Source: CAZTGZ01 sp044339595 | GTDB taxonomy: Bacteria > Bacteroidota > Bacteroidia > NS11-12g > UBA9320 | Direction: 5' to 3' | Length of the DNA: 6,990 nt | NCBI GenBank assembly: GCA_044339595.1 | Contig: JBIIVF010000125.1 | Span: forward strand, 1-6,990 | In this document: piece by piece, positions 1 through 5,905 of the stretch | Position numbering within the stretch: position 1 is the first letter of the stretch | Layout: the number at the start of each line of letters is the position of its first letter | Notes under the pieces: model-generated | What the model saw: the letters and a program-made list of their open reading frames with translations, nothing else | Database searches by the model: none | Told to the model about the DNA's origin: nothing | Position numbers and translations under genes: made by a program

Positions 1-10
1 TGTGTAAAAT

Positions 11-44
11 AAAAAAAGCCGGCTTTCAAAGAAAACCGGCTTTT
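11..44 (-). terminator. Intrinsic terminator of gap
   Basis: A perfect 9-bp inverted repeat (plus strand AAAAGCCGG at 14-22 and CCGGCTTTT at 36-44, 13-nt loop) ends, read on the minus strand, in a run of seven T. It lies 24 bp after the gap stop codon. The plus-strand reading also ends in four T, so weak bidirectional activity is possible. Confidence 0.9.
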
Positions 45-67
45 GAATTTGGAATTAAGCAGTTTTT

Positions 68-1057
68 TTATTGAGCTGCCAACATAACCATGAGGTCAGC
101 AAGGCGATTGCTATAACCTGCTTCGTTGTCGTACCAGCCCAGTACTTTACATGTATTTCCGTAAGCCAGGGTGCTTTCTGCATCAAAAATACAAGAGTGA
201 GGATTTCCAATAATATCAATGGATACAATAGGGTCCGTCTCGTACTGTAAAATGCCTTTCAAATGCGTATCTGCGGCCAATTTAAAGGCAGCATTGATTT
301 CTGCAACCGTAGCCGCTTTCTTCAAAGTAACCGTAAAATCAGTGCAAGAACCATCCGGAATGGGCACACGAAGTGAATTGCCATTCAATTTTCCATTCAG
401 GTGGGGCAATACCAACCCAACGGCTTTGGCTGCGCCGGTGGAAGTTGGAACTATGCTTTGAGCGTCGGCACGGGCTCTGCGTAAATCTTTGTGCGGGGCA
501 TCCTGTAAATTTTGATCTGCGGTGTAGGCATGCACGGTAGTCATAAATCCGCTTTCAACACCAAATGCATCATCGAGTACCTTTACCATAGGGGCGAGGC
601 AGTTGGTGGTGCAAGAAGCATTGGAAAGGATGGTTTCGTTTCCGGTGAGTTTGTCGTCATTCACACCCAACACCACGGTTAGGTCTTCACCTTTGGCAGG
701 AGCTGAAATCACCACTTTGCGGGCTCCGGCTTTCAAATGCATTTCAGCTTTATCGCGGTCTGTAAAACGACCGGTAGATTCGAGCACTACATCTACGCCC
801 AGGGCTTTCCATGGCAAGAGTGTAGGATCTTTTTCTGCCAGACCGTGAATTTTCTTTCCATTGATATAAAGGTATTGATCATCTGCTTCTACCGTTCCGT
901 TAAAACGTCCGTGCACAGAGTCATACTTCAGAAGGTGAGCAAGAGTTTTGTTGTCTGTAAGGTCATTGATGGCGACCACTTCCACACCAGGTTTTTCGAG
1001 AAGAACTTTGAGGGCCAATCGGCCAATTCTTCCAAATCCGTTAATGGCTACTTTCAT
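68..1057 (-). CDS. gap: Glyceraldehyde-3-phosphate dehydrogenase, type I (NAD-dependent)
   Basis: This is a cytoplasmic glycolytic enzyme that oxidatively phosphorylates glyceraldehyde 3-phosphate to 1,3-bisphosphoglycerate, using NAD and phosphate. The 329-residue length is normal for the family. Visible landmarks are the Rossmann motif NGFGRIGR (residues 6-13), Asp32 after the second strand (favours NAD over NADP), the active-site segment SNASCTTNC with catalytic Cys149, His176 in TTVHAYT, the phosphate-binding segment PTSTGAAKA (205-212 region), and WYDNE (308-312) near the C-terminus. The chosen ATG begins directly with the first beta strand of the fold (MKVAINGFGR), so an earlier start is unlikely. 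No Shine-Dalgarno site is seen, as is usual in Bacteroidota. It appears monocistronic: its own promoter-like box lies upstream and a strong terminator downstream. All catalytic residues are present and I see nothing odd. Confidence 0.98.
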   Translation of the reverse strand: MKVAINGFGRIGRLALKVLLEKPGVEVVAINDLTDNKTLAHLLKYDSVHGRFNGTVEADDQYLYINGKKIHGLAEKDPTLLPWKALGVDVVLESTGRFTDRDKAEMHLKAGARKVVISAPAKGEDLTVVLGVNDDKLTGNETILSNASCTTNCLAPMVKVLDDAFGVESGFMTTVHAYTADQNLQDAPHKDLRRARADAQSIVPTSTGAAKAVGLVLPHLNGKLNGNSLRVPIPDGSCTDFTVTLKKAATVAEINAAFKLAADTHLKGILQYETDPIVSIDIIGNPHSCIFDAESTLAYGNTCKVLGWYDNEAGYSNRLADLMVMLAAQ

Positions 1058-1091
1058 GATGGTATTTGAATTGCTTTTTTGATTAGTGCCG

Positions 1092-1099
1092 CAAAATTA
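1092..1099 (-). promoter_or_regulatory. Promoter -7 box for gap (Bacteroidota type)
   Basis: The minus strand reads TAATTTTG, an exact match to the Bacteroidota -7 consensus TAnnTTTG, 34 bp before the gap ATG. A matching -33 TTTG at the usual 19-21 bp spacing is not present; the nearest TTG is only about 14 bp away. The call therefore rests on the -7 box and its position. Confidence 0.5.
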
Positions 1100-1119
1100 A
1101 AAAAATAGGCGGGCAATCC

Positions 1120-1150
1120 TTTGAAATGTTGAATAAAAATATTTTCTTTG
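1120..1150 (+). promoter_or_regulatory. Promoter of tRNA-Glu (Bacteroidota type)
   Basis: TTTG at 1120-1123 is followed, after exactly 19 bp, by TTTCTTTG at 1143-1150. This differs from the TAnnTTTG consensus at one position. Transcription would start about 10 bp before the tRNA at 1169. The box is divergent from the gap promoter and does not overlap it. Confidence 0.6.
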
Positions 1151-1168
1151 CACCCTCTTAAAACAAAG

Positions 1169-1243
1169 GGCCCGTTCGTCTAGGGGTTAGGACGCATCCC
1201 TTTCACGGATGAAACACGGGTTCGATTCCCGTACGGGCTACCA
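1169..1243 (+). tRNA. tRNA-Glu (anticodon TTC), CCA encoded
   Basis: The 75-nt sequence folds as a full cloverleaf. The acceptor GGCCCGT pairs with ACGGGCT (a G-U wobble at 1:72). The D stem is GTC/GAC. The anticodon stem CATCC/GGATG carries the loop CTTTCAC with anticodon TTC at 1202-1204. The T stem ACGGG/CCCGT has loop TTCGATT. The discriminator is A1240, and CCA at 1241-1243 is encoded in the DNA. The transcript appears monocistronic, with a promoter just upstream and an intrinsic terminator 15 nt downstream. Confidence 0.97.
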
Positions 1244-1257
1244 TGAAGCAGAGAAAA

Positions 1258-1284
1258 CTCGGAATGAAAATTCCGGGTTTTTTT
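1258..1284 (+). terminator. Intrinsic terminator of tRNA-Glu (first repeat copy)
   Basis: The stem CTCGGAAT (1258-1265) pairs with ATTCCGGG (1270-1277) around a GAAA tetraloop (one T-G wobble), followed by seven T. The downstream arm and T run are part of the tandem repeat at 1261-1486. The same hairpin core recurs at 1339-1363 (nine T) and 1418-1440 (six T), but with shorter stems because the flanking bases differ. Confidence 0.85.
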
Positions 1285-1486
1285 ATGCCCATAGGTCCGA
1301 CTTTTCACGCATTCATGGGTGCCCTGCAGGGAAATGATGGAATGAAAATTCCGGTTTTTTTTTATGTCTATAGGTCCGACTTTTCACGCATACATGGGTG
1401 CCCTGCAGGGAAATGATGGAATGAAAATTCCGGGTTTTTTATGCCCATAGGTCCGACTTTTCACGCATTCATGGGTGCCCTGCAGG
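1261..1486 (+). repeat. Threefold tandem repeat of about 78 bp after tRNA-Glu
   Basis: Three head-to-tail copies begin at 1261 (78 bp), 1339 (79 bp) and 1418 (69 bp, then diverging). Each has the terminator-like core GGAATGAAAATTCC, a T run, a spacer ending in ATGGGT, and CCCTGCAGG. Copies 1 and 3 are identical over the shared length except for T7 versus T6. Copy 2 loses one G, has nine T, and carries three substitutions. Copies 1 and 2 include the perfect palindrome CCCTGCAGGG (1322-1331, 1401-1410). Inside each unit a second stem can form (1287-1292 with 1315-1320, and equivalents). After copy 3 an 11-nt segment intrudes before GGAAATGAT (1497-1505). The remaining 1506-1633 holds nothing I can name. 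Confidence 0.95.
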
Positions 1487-1633
1487 CGGGTGAAATGGAA
1501 ATGATAGGTTTTTTGGTTCTGATTTTTACTGCCAAAAGGGTGCTATGAAGTATGCAGGGAATTACACTTACTCAATGATTAAATAAAAAAGAGGATTTTA
1601 TACATTTTTTTGATGAAAGGCTATTTCAAGAAT

Positions 1634-2236
1634 TCAAGGAAATGCGGTCAAATTAAACTTCAAAAGAATGCTTCTGTCTATTTTAAAAGCCCCCATCATA
1701 AATGAAGGAGGGATGATATGATAGTCGGTCATGTTAATAGATTTTTGACCGGTGATTTGGATGCTATGATCGGGATTTATCGTAATATTCGCTTCAATTC
1801 TGACATTTCTCACAGTGTCAGCCATGTTCAATTTTCCAAATGATTCTGCGTGATAATGATGTATGTCTTTTTCTTGAAGACGCGCAGAATCTGCTCTGAA
1901 TGAAATGGATTCTGATTTGAAGGCGTCGTAGGTCAAAGTGTTCATCTGCTCATATGGGCCGGTTAAAGAGGTTATTTTGGTGTGAAATGCTAGTTTATCG
2001 ATCTTCCGAAGATGACCGGCCGGATCTTTTAGAAAGACGATTTCAAAATCGCCTTGATTGCTATGCATATCCCAATCATGCAATGTAGAGGTCCCATGAA
2101 CTTTGAGTTGGACATGGTTATGACTGGAGAATTTTACCTTGGTTGGCTGAATGGCCTGCCCTGGAATCATAGAGGATAATGGCAGCAAACATGCCAACCA
2201 AAGCCAGTAATTTCCGTATTTGAAGAATCGGTTCAT
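1634..2236 (-). CDS. Exported YceI-like domain protein
   Basis: This is a 200-residue protein of the YceI-like family (PF04264), whose members are small exported beta-barrel, lipocalin-like proteins. Some bind isoprenoid or other lipidic ligands; the ligand here is unknown. An N-terminal signal peptide is visible: basic start MNRFFK, hydrophobic stretch to about residue 24, likely cleavage near GQA at 26-28. Family-typical segments are GTSTLHDWDM (48-57), MNTLTYDAFKSE (98-109) and, near the C-terminus, GQKSINMTDYHIIPPSFM followed by MGAFKI (163-186). The length is normal. The ATG lies 6 bp after the stop of the upstream porin, so the two are probably cotranscribed. With the porin broken by a stop, translation of this gene could be affected by polarity. 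No clear terminator is seen between 1487 and 1633. The family call is firm; the role is inferred only as periplasmic or outer-membrane lipid handling. Confidence 0.85.
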   Translation of the reverse strand: MNRFFKYGNYWLWLACLLPLSSMIPGQAIQPTKVKFSSHNHVQLKVHGTSTLHDWDMHSNQGDFEIVFLKDPAGHLRKIDKLAFHTKITSLTGPYEQMNTLTYDAFKSESISFRADSARLQEKDIHHYHAESFGKLNMADTVRNVRIEANITINPDHSIQITGQKSINMTDYHIIPPSFMMGAFKIDRSILLKFNLTAFP

Positions 2237-2242
2237 GGTTGT

Positions 2243-3361
2243 TTAATCACCAAATACCCAAAGCAAAGTGATTCTGGGTACGATATCCGGTTTTCTGTCT
2301 TCCGAAATATTATTTTTTGTTTGATAAGTATTCACTGTTAAATTGGGCATGATGTTTACCTTTTGATCAAGCAAAAAATGTACCCCTCCGATAAAAGTGT
2401 GTTCCCGACAATTCTCTTCTTCAATATGTGAATTTGAAGTTCTTTTTCTGGCATTCGGATTAAAACTGTCGTATCTCAAAAAGGCATGCAGCACGTGGTC
2501 TTTCAAGGGTATTTCGAAGGCAGAATAAAAAGACATGATGAGAGGACTAACTTTTTTATAGTGTCCATTTTCCCACACTTCATTCACAGCTTCTGAGACT
2601 TCCATCCCCAATCTGAGATGTTCCGTTTCATAAGATGCAAAGAACATCCCAATAAATTTGTCGATGCTGTCGTGGGTGTTTTTATAATTTCCCATCAATT
2701 CAAAGGTGAGTCGGTCATTCAGAAATTTTTTGTAGAAGGCGCCATAATATTCGAGTTTTTTATTGACCCCCGGATAGTTTGAAGTTCCGTTTCCCACCAT
2801 CACAGTTAATCCGCCGTTTTTCTTTTCGTTGAATTCTATCTCATAGGAGAATCCCTGATCAACATAATTGCTGAACTAAAGTGGGTCAAGGGCTTGCTTT
2901 TCGATGGAACGGTAACCCCATACCTTTTCTGGGAATGGCATCACCGGGGTAGGAACCAATCCACCGCGCAAAACAGAATGGGGGATCAGATTCAATGGGT
3001 TCTTCCATTCACAATAACCCAATTTGATGGCCATACCAAACTGACCTTGGCGGGTTGTGATAAAGTCACTTGCTTCGAGCAACAAACGAGATGAAAAGGT
3101 TTTCGATATCTCATAGTCATAACCGAAATACAGCCTTCTTAAACTCCCTCCGATGGTTCCTTTGTTGGTAGGAGCATATTCGTATTTGCCCCAATGCATC
3201 GTGTCGCCGGAGGCTTTATAGAAAAAATCTCCGAATGAATAACCCCACACGCGTCCTTTAGATTTTGCTTCAGGCAAAGTGTCGTGGGTTGCAAAGGTAT
3301 TCAACGAATAGAAACTCAATATGAATGAAAGAATGTGGATGTTGGCTCTGAGTTTTTTCAT
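2243..3361 (-). pseudogene. Outer-membrane porin-like beta-barrel, interrupted by one in-frame TAG
   Basis: The reading frame runs 373 codons from ATG at 3361 to TAA at 2243 with one internal stop, TAG at 2876-2878 (codon 162). Both sides are in the same frame, and the 24 codons after the stop still read sensibly (FSNYVDQGFSYEIEFNE...) into MVGNGTSNYPG, so no frameshift is needed. The N-terminal part has a signal peptide (MKKLRANIHILSFILSFYS, cleavage near residue 24) and the family-like segments GRVWGYSFGDFFYK and RRLYFGYDYEISKTF, then EKVWGYRSIEK just before the stop. The C-terminal part alternates as beta strands and ends VPRITLLWVFGD, typical of a last barrel strand. I recognise it as a porin of the Bacteroidota phosphate-selective-porin-like type; the substrate is unknown. 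The stop replaces one codon where related proteins, as I remember them, read through without a gap. Alternatives are sequencing error, a recent nonsense mutation, or suppression. Confidence 0.8.
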
Positions 3362-3616
3362 GGTTAATTATTTGAGAATGTTTAAAGCCCTAAAGGAGTT
3401 TGGTTGACTTTGAATGGTGGATGTGCGGGCGGCGATTGATTTCTTTGTGATCCTAATCTAAAAACTGAACAAAGCAGTCATTATTAAATGCTTTATTTAC
3501 TGACCATTGGCATATTTAAAGATGACTTTTGTCATTGTGTGGGCTTTGAATGCGATTATCGGGGGGTGATTTGTTTTTGGAGTTTGGCTTGATTTGGCGA
3601 TTCGAAAACCACATAA
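3362..3616. other. Divergent intergenic region, no gene seen
   Basis: This stretch separates the porin start (minus) from the repeat array in front of the ATPase gene (plus). I find no reading frame of note, no TAnnTTTG box on the minus strand for the porin, and no convincing hairpin. It contains G-rich runs (for example GGGGGG near 3560) of no evident function. Confidence 0.5.
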
Positions 3617-3712
3617 CCGTAATAATTAACGCTAAATTTTATGATAGACCGTAAAAAATAGCGCTAAATATTATGGTTAATCGTAAATATTCGAGATATT
3701 TAGTATTTTTGA
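3617..3712 (+). repeat. Three AT-rich repeats with exact 32-bp period before the ATPase gene
   Basis: Units begin with CCGTAA at 3617 and 3649 and TCGTAA at 3681, spaced exactly 32 bp apart. Units 1 and 2 match at 25 of 32 positions and share the core CGCTAAAT followed by TTATG. Unit 3 matches unit 2 at about 20 positions. Unit 3 also holds a 7-bp inverted repeat TAAATAT/ATATTTA (3684-3690, 3696-3702) and TATTTTTG at 3704-3711, an exact TAnnTTTG box lying only 5 bp before the ATG. A spacing near three DNA turns suggests a protein-binding array, perhaps an operator; this is inference. Confidence 0.7.
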
Positions 3713-3715
3713 AGG

Positions 3716-4855
3716 ATGTTTATAAGATTACTCCACGCGGTTTTACTGAAACAACTCAATGAATCTAACAAAATTGTGATGTTATATGGTCCTCGACAAA
3801 CCGGTAAAACTACATTACTCAAATTATTGGTTGAAAAGTTTAAAGGTGCAGTAAGTTGGGCGAACGGAGATTTAAAAAATATTCAGGAGGCTTTCTCTTC
3901 ACAAAATCTGGAAAGGTTGAAGGAAATGGTGGATGATGCTGATTTGTTGATTATTGATGAAGCGCAAAATATTCCCAACATCGGGATAAACCTCAAGATT
4001 CTGTATGATGAAATACCGGATCTAAAAATTATTGCCACGGGATCATCTTCTATTGAACTGGCCAATGTAACCAAGGAGGCATTGACAGGAAGAACCGCAA
4101 CATTTCGATTATACCCTTTGTCATTGGAAGAGTTGCGTACCCAATACTCGGTATTTGACCTAAAGCAACAATTGCCCGGATTTCTGGTTTATGGTTTATA
4201 TCCGGAGGTAGTCATGTTGACAGGGATTTCAGCAAAAAGGCAGCACCTACAGGAGATCGTATCCGGATATTTGTATAAGGATATTCTGCAGTTGGCTAAT
4301 ATTCGACATTCAGATAAAATACATAGATTACTACAATTATTGGCCTTTCAAATTGGTTCGCTGGTATCTGTAAATGAACTGGCTCAAAAACTATCATTGA
4401 ATCATGAAACCGTAAATAATTATCTCGACTTGCTTGAGAATGGATTTATTATTCAAAGATTATCCGGCCTAAGCAATAACCCCCGAAATGAAATCAGTAA
4501 GATGGATAAATTCTATTTTACGGATGTCGGAATTAGAAATGCTGTGATTGAAAATTTTAGTGATGTTACCTTAAGAAATGACATCGGTGCTTTGTGGGAG
4601 AATTTCATTTTTATAGAAAGACAAAAATTCCTTTCTAATCACGGTATGCATGGCAAGTCCTATTTCTGGAGGAGATATTCGGGTGCAGAGATTAATTTAA
4701 TTGAGCAACGCGACGGATTATATCATGCCTTTGAGATTAAATGGCAAGTGAAGAATGCTAAAATACCTGCCTCTTTCAAACAAGATTATCAAGACAGTAC
4801 TTTTCAAGTGATCAACCGAGAAAATTTTCCTTCGTTTGTGATGAAAAATCCGTAA
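3716..4855 (+). CDS. AAA-type ATPase with C-terminal DUF4143 / PD-(D/E)XK-like region
   Basis: The 379 residues match the common family of prokaryotic ATPases with an AAA_14-type N-terminal domain and a DUF4143 C-terminal domain. These are often scattered accessory genes of unknown cellular role. The P-loop is GPRQTGKT (25-32), Walker B is LLIIDEAQ (77-84), and the sensor-like segment IATGSSS lies at 106-111, followed by LTGRTATFRLYPLSLEEL. A winged-helix-like part follows (about 205-250; SVNELAQKLSLNHETVNNYLD). The C-terminal core has LWENFIFIE (293-301), YFWRRYSGAEINLIE (316-330) and FEIKW (339-343), a PD-(D/E)XK-like pattern in which the usual Asp is Asn327. The gene is full length and undamaged. 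GAAGG abuts the ATG, too close for normal Shine-Dalgarno use; a leaderless transcript from TATTTTTG is possible. It stands alone, divergent from the porin unit, which fits a single-gene acquisition. Family is sure, function is not. Confidence 0.9.
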   Translation: MFIRLLHAVLLKQLNESNKIVMLYGPRQTGKTTLLKLLVEKFKGAVSWANGDLKNIQEAFSSQNLERLKEMVDDADLLIIDEAQNIPNIGINLKILYDEIPDLKIIATGSSSIELANVTKEALTGRTATFRLYPLSLEELRTQYSVFDLKQQLPGFLVYGLYPEVVMLTGISAKRQHLQEIVSGYLYKDILQLANIRHSDKIHRLLQLLAFQIGSLVSVNELAQKLSLNHETVNNYLDLLENGFIIQRLSGLSNNPRNEISKMDKFYFTDVGIRNAVIENFSDVTLRNDIGALWENFIFIERQKFLSNHGMHGKSYFWRRYSGAEINLIEQRDGLYHAFEIKWQVKNAKIPASFKQDYQDSTFQVINRENFPSFVMKNP

Positions 4856-4922
4856 ACCATGCATGCGTTCCGACTTTACTTTCCAAATATCTGTTATGGT
4901 TTCGGTTATGGTAGCCATCCGT

Positions 4923-5147
4923 TTATGGCACCAGAACACCTTTGTAAAACATCGTAAATCTTGATCCGTTATTTCCGGCAAAGAGCATGCTGATGATATA
5001 AATGCCGGCTGCCTTTTCCTTTTTATCCGAACTCAAAGTGATTTCATAGTTTACAACCCTTTATTGCGTGAAAGCATTGCTGTAATACCCCTTGTGTTAA
5101 TGATTTTTTCTGAGTTGATGGTTTAATCTAAAATTTACATTAGCCAT
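4923..5147 (-). pseudogene. Decayed C-terminal remnant of a secreted protein (possible T9SS-type end)
   Basis: One reading frame of 75 codons starts at ATG 5147 and ends at TAA 4923, but it contains two in-frame TAA stops (codons 17 and 29). The last open block (4923-5060, 45 residues) reads VVNYEITLSS, then AAGIYIISMLFAGN, then FYKGVLVP before the stop. The order of a short beta strand, an (A/S)GIY(F/I) strand and a final K-x-V-x-V strand resembles the C-terminal sorting domains of Bacteroidota type IX secretion cargo. The upstream block HKGYYSNAFTQ also looks like strand-forming sequence. No gene that could complete it lies upstream. It may be the leftover 3' end of a lost gene, beside the ATPase gene. 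Chance resemblance cannot be excluded for so short a piece. Confidence 0.35.
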
Positions 5148-5228
5148 GCTGAAACGAATAAGAAGCTGTAATTCAAAATTTTGAGAATAGTTATCGCCCG
5201 ATTTACCGCGTATTTTGGATTCATAACT

Positions 5229-5456
5229 CTAGAAAGGAAATCCACTCAACGTGACCAATTCGCCGTTTTTTTCGGCCCATTGCAGATATTTTTCCAAATA
5301 TTCTGCCAAGGCAGGTTTCATGGAATTCAAATGATTTTTTTCATTCACCTTAAGTGTAATCGTGGGTGGTTGTTTCATATTTTCTTTCATGTCGCTGCAA
5401 TCTGTATGGTTTTTTTGCCCTCCATAATCGGTTAGGAGAAATATTAACAGATACAA
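5229..5456 (-). CDS. Possible small protein of unknown function
   Basis: An open frame of 75 codons begins at TTG 5456; an internal ATG at 5390 would give 53 residues and is the more natural start, because the part before it is not typical protein sequence. From there the product reads MKENMKQPPTITLKVNEKNH and continues as a charged, helix-prone stretch (LAEYLEKYLQWAEKNG, about residues 50-65) ending GELVTLSGFPF. There is no signal peptide, no membrane segment and no known motif. A purine-rich GGAGGG lies about 27 nt before the internal ATG, too far to be its ribosome site. No homolog is recognised. The composition looks more protein-like than the opposite strand, but the surroundings contain decayed sequence, so this may be a remnant rather than a working gene. 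Confidence 0.35.
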   Translation of the reverse strand: MYLLIFLLTDYGGQKNHTDCSDMKENMKQPPTITLKVNEKNHLNSMKPALAEYLEKYLQWAEKNGELVTLSGFPF

Positions 5457-5812
5457 TATTCAGGCATTTAGATATGGGTTAAAAACGTGAAAACGCGGAT
5501 CATTTCATTATCTTTTACATTTGGTGCAGACCATTTTACCATTGAAATCATCCTTTTGACTTTTCCCTAAATGAGTCATACGGTTTTGTGTTTTTTACAA
5601 CTTTTGATAACATTTTCTAGCTAGGGGTTGAATGAATTCTTTGCATTTTGAATGAACCGGTATTTATATCACCCCTTCGGGGTTGTGAATGTTAATTAAT
5701 CTAATTCTATAATCATTTCATCCCTTCAGGATTGCTTCCTCTTTAGACTAGAGAAACTTTTTGCCTAATCCCCATTTAATTTACCAGACCCGTATTTGGC
5801 CGTCTATATAAC
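5457..5812. other. Gene-poor intergenic stretch
   Basis: Only very short frames occur here. The longest one of interest on the minus strand is 23 codons (5508-5579) with a Cys-x-x-Cys near its end, too short to call. The region also carries the two related hairpins annotated separately (5671-5732). There is no tRNA and no further promoter I would defend. Confidence 0.5.
5671..5732. repeat. Two related short hairpins, 49 bp apart
   Basis: ACCCCTTCGGGGT (5671-5683) and ATCCCTTCAGGAT (5720-5732) share the frame TCA-n-CCCTTC-n-GG-n-TTG. The change C to T on the left arm is matched by G to A on the right arm, so the second base pair is kept. The innermost C-G pair is lost in the second copy. Similar CCCTTCnGG elements are, from memory, frequent in intergenic DNA of some Bacteroidota. 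Confidence 0.5.
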
Positions 5813-5848
5813 AAAAAACAACACCCCTGTTAGCGAGAGATGTTGTTT
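5813..5848 (-). terminator. Intrinsic terminator of the downstream-facing beta-barrel gene
   Basis: Read on the minus strand, AAACAACATCTCT (plus 5836-5848) pairs with AGGGGTGTTGTTT (plus 5816-5828) around a 7-nt loop, giving 13 bp including two T-G wobbles, and is followed by more T. On the plus strand the wobbles become A-C mismatches, so the hairpin is specific to minus-strand RNA. It lies about 58 bp past the stop codon at 5906. Confidence 0.8.
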
Positions 5849-5905
5849 GTTGGAAGGTTAATTAATATGCTTTTAGGCAAGTAATCAAATGAAGCAAAAT
5901 GTTGA

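Noticed and set aside
1261..1486. CRISPR array
   Set aside because: The units are contiguous 78-bp repeats without unique spacers and no cas genes are present.
3617..3712. CRISPR-like array, given the 32-bp regular spacing
   Set aside because: The similarity runs across the whole 32-bp period instead of alternating conserved repeat and variable spacer, and the copies are diverged.
4863..4888. Possible fourth copy of the tRNA-associated repeat, because TCCGACTTT recurs after the ATPase gene
   Set aside because: Only about nine bases match and the rest of the unit is absent; chance is sufficient.
4718..4981. 87-codon minus-strand frame overlapping the end of the ATPase gene
   Set aside because: More than half lies antisense to the well-supported ATPase gene, and the rest overlaps the better-looking remnant frame.
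5181..5435. 84-codon plus-strand frame rich in Phe and Ile
   Set aside because: It is the antisense of the small minus-strand candidate; its composition is what complementing Lys/Glu codons gives.
5508..5579. 23-residue minus-strand frame MTHLGKSQKDDF...VCTKCKR with a Cys-x-x-Cys motif
   Set aside because: It is too short, has stops close on both sides and no recognisable family; a two-cysteine motif in 23 codons is weak evidence.
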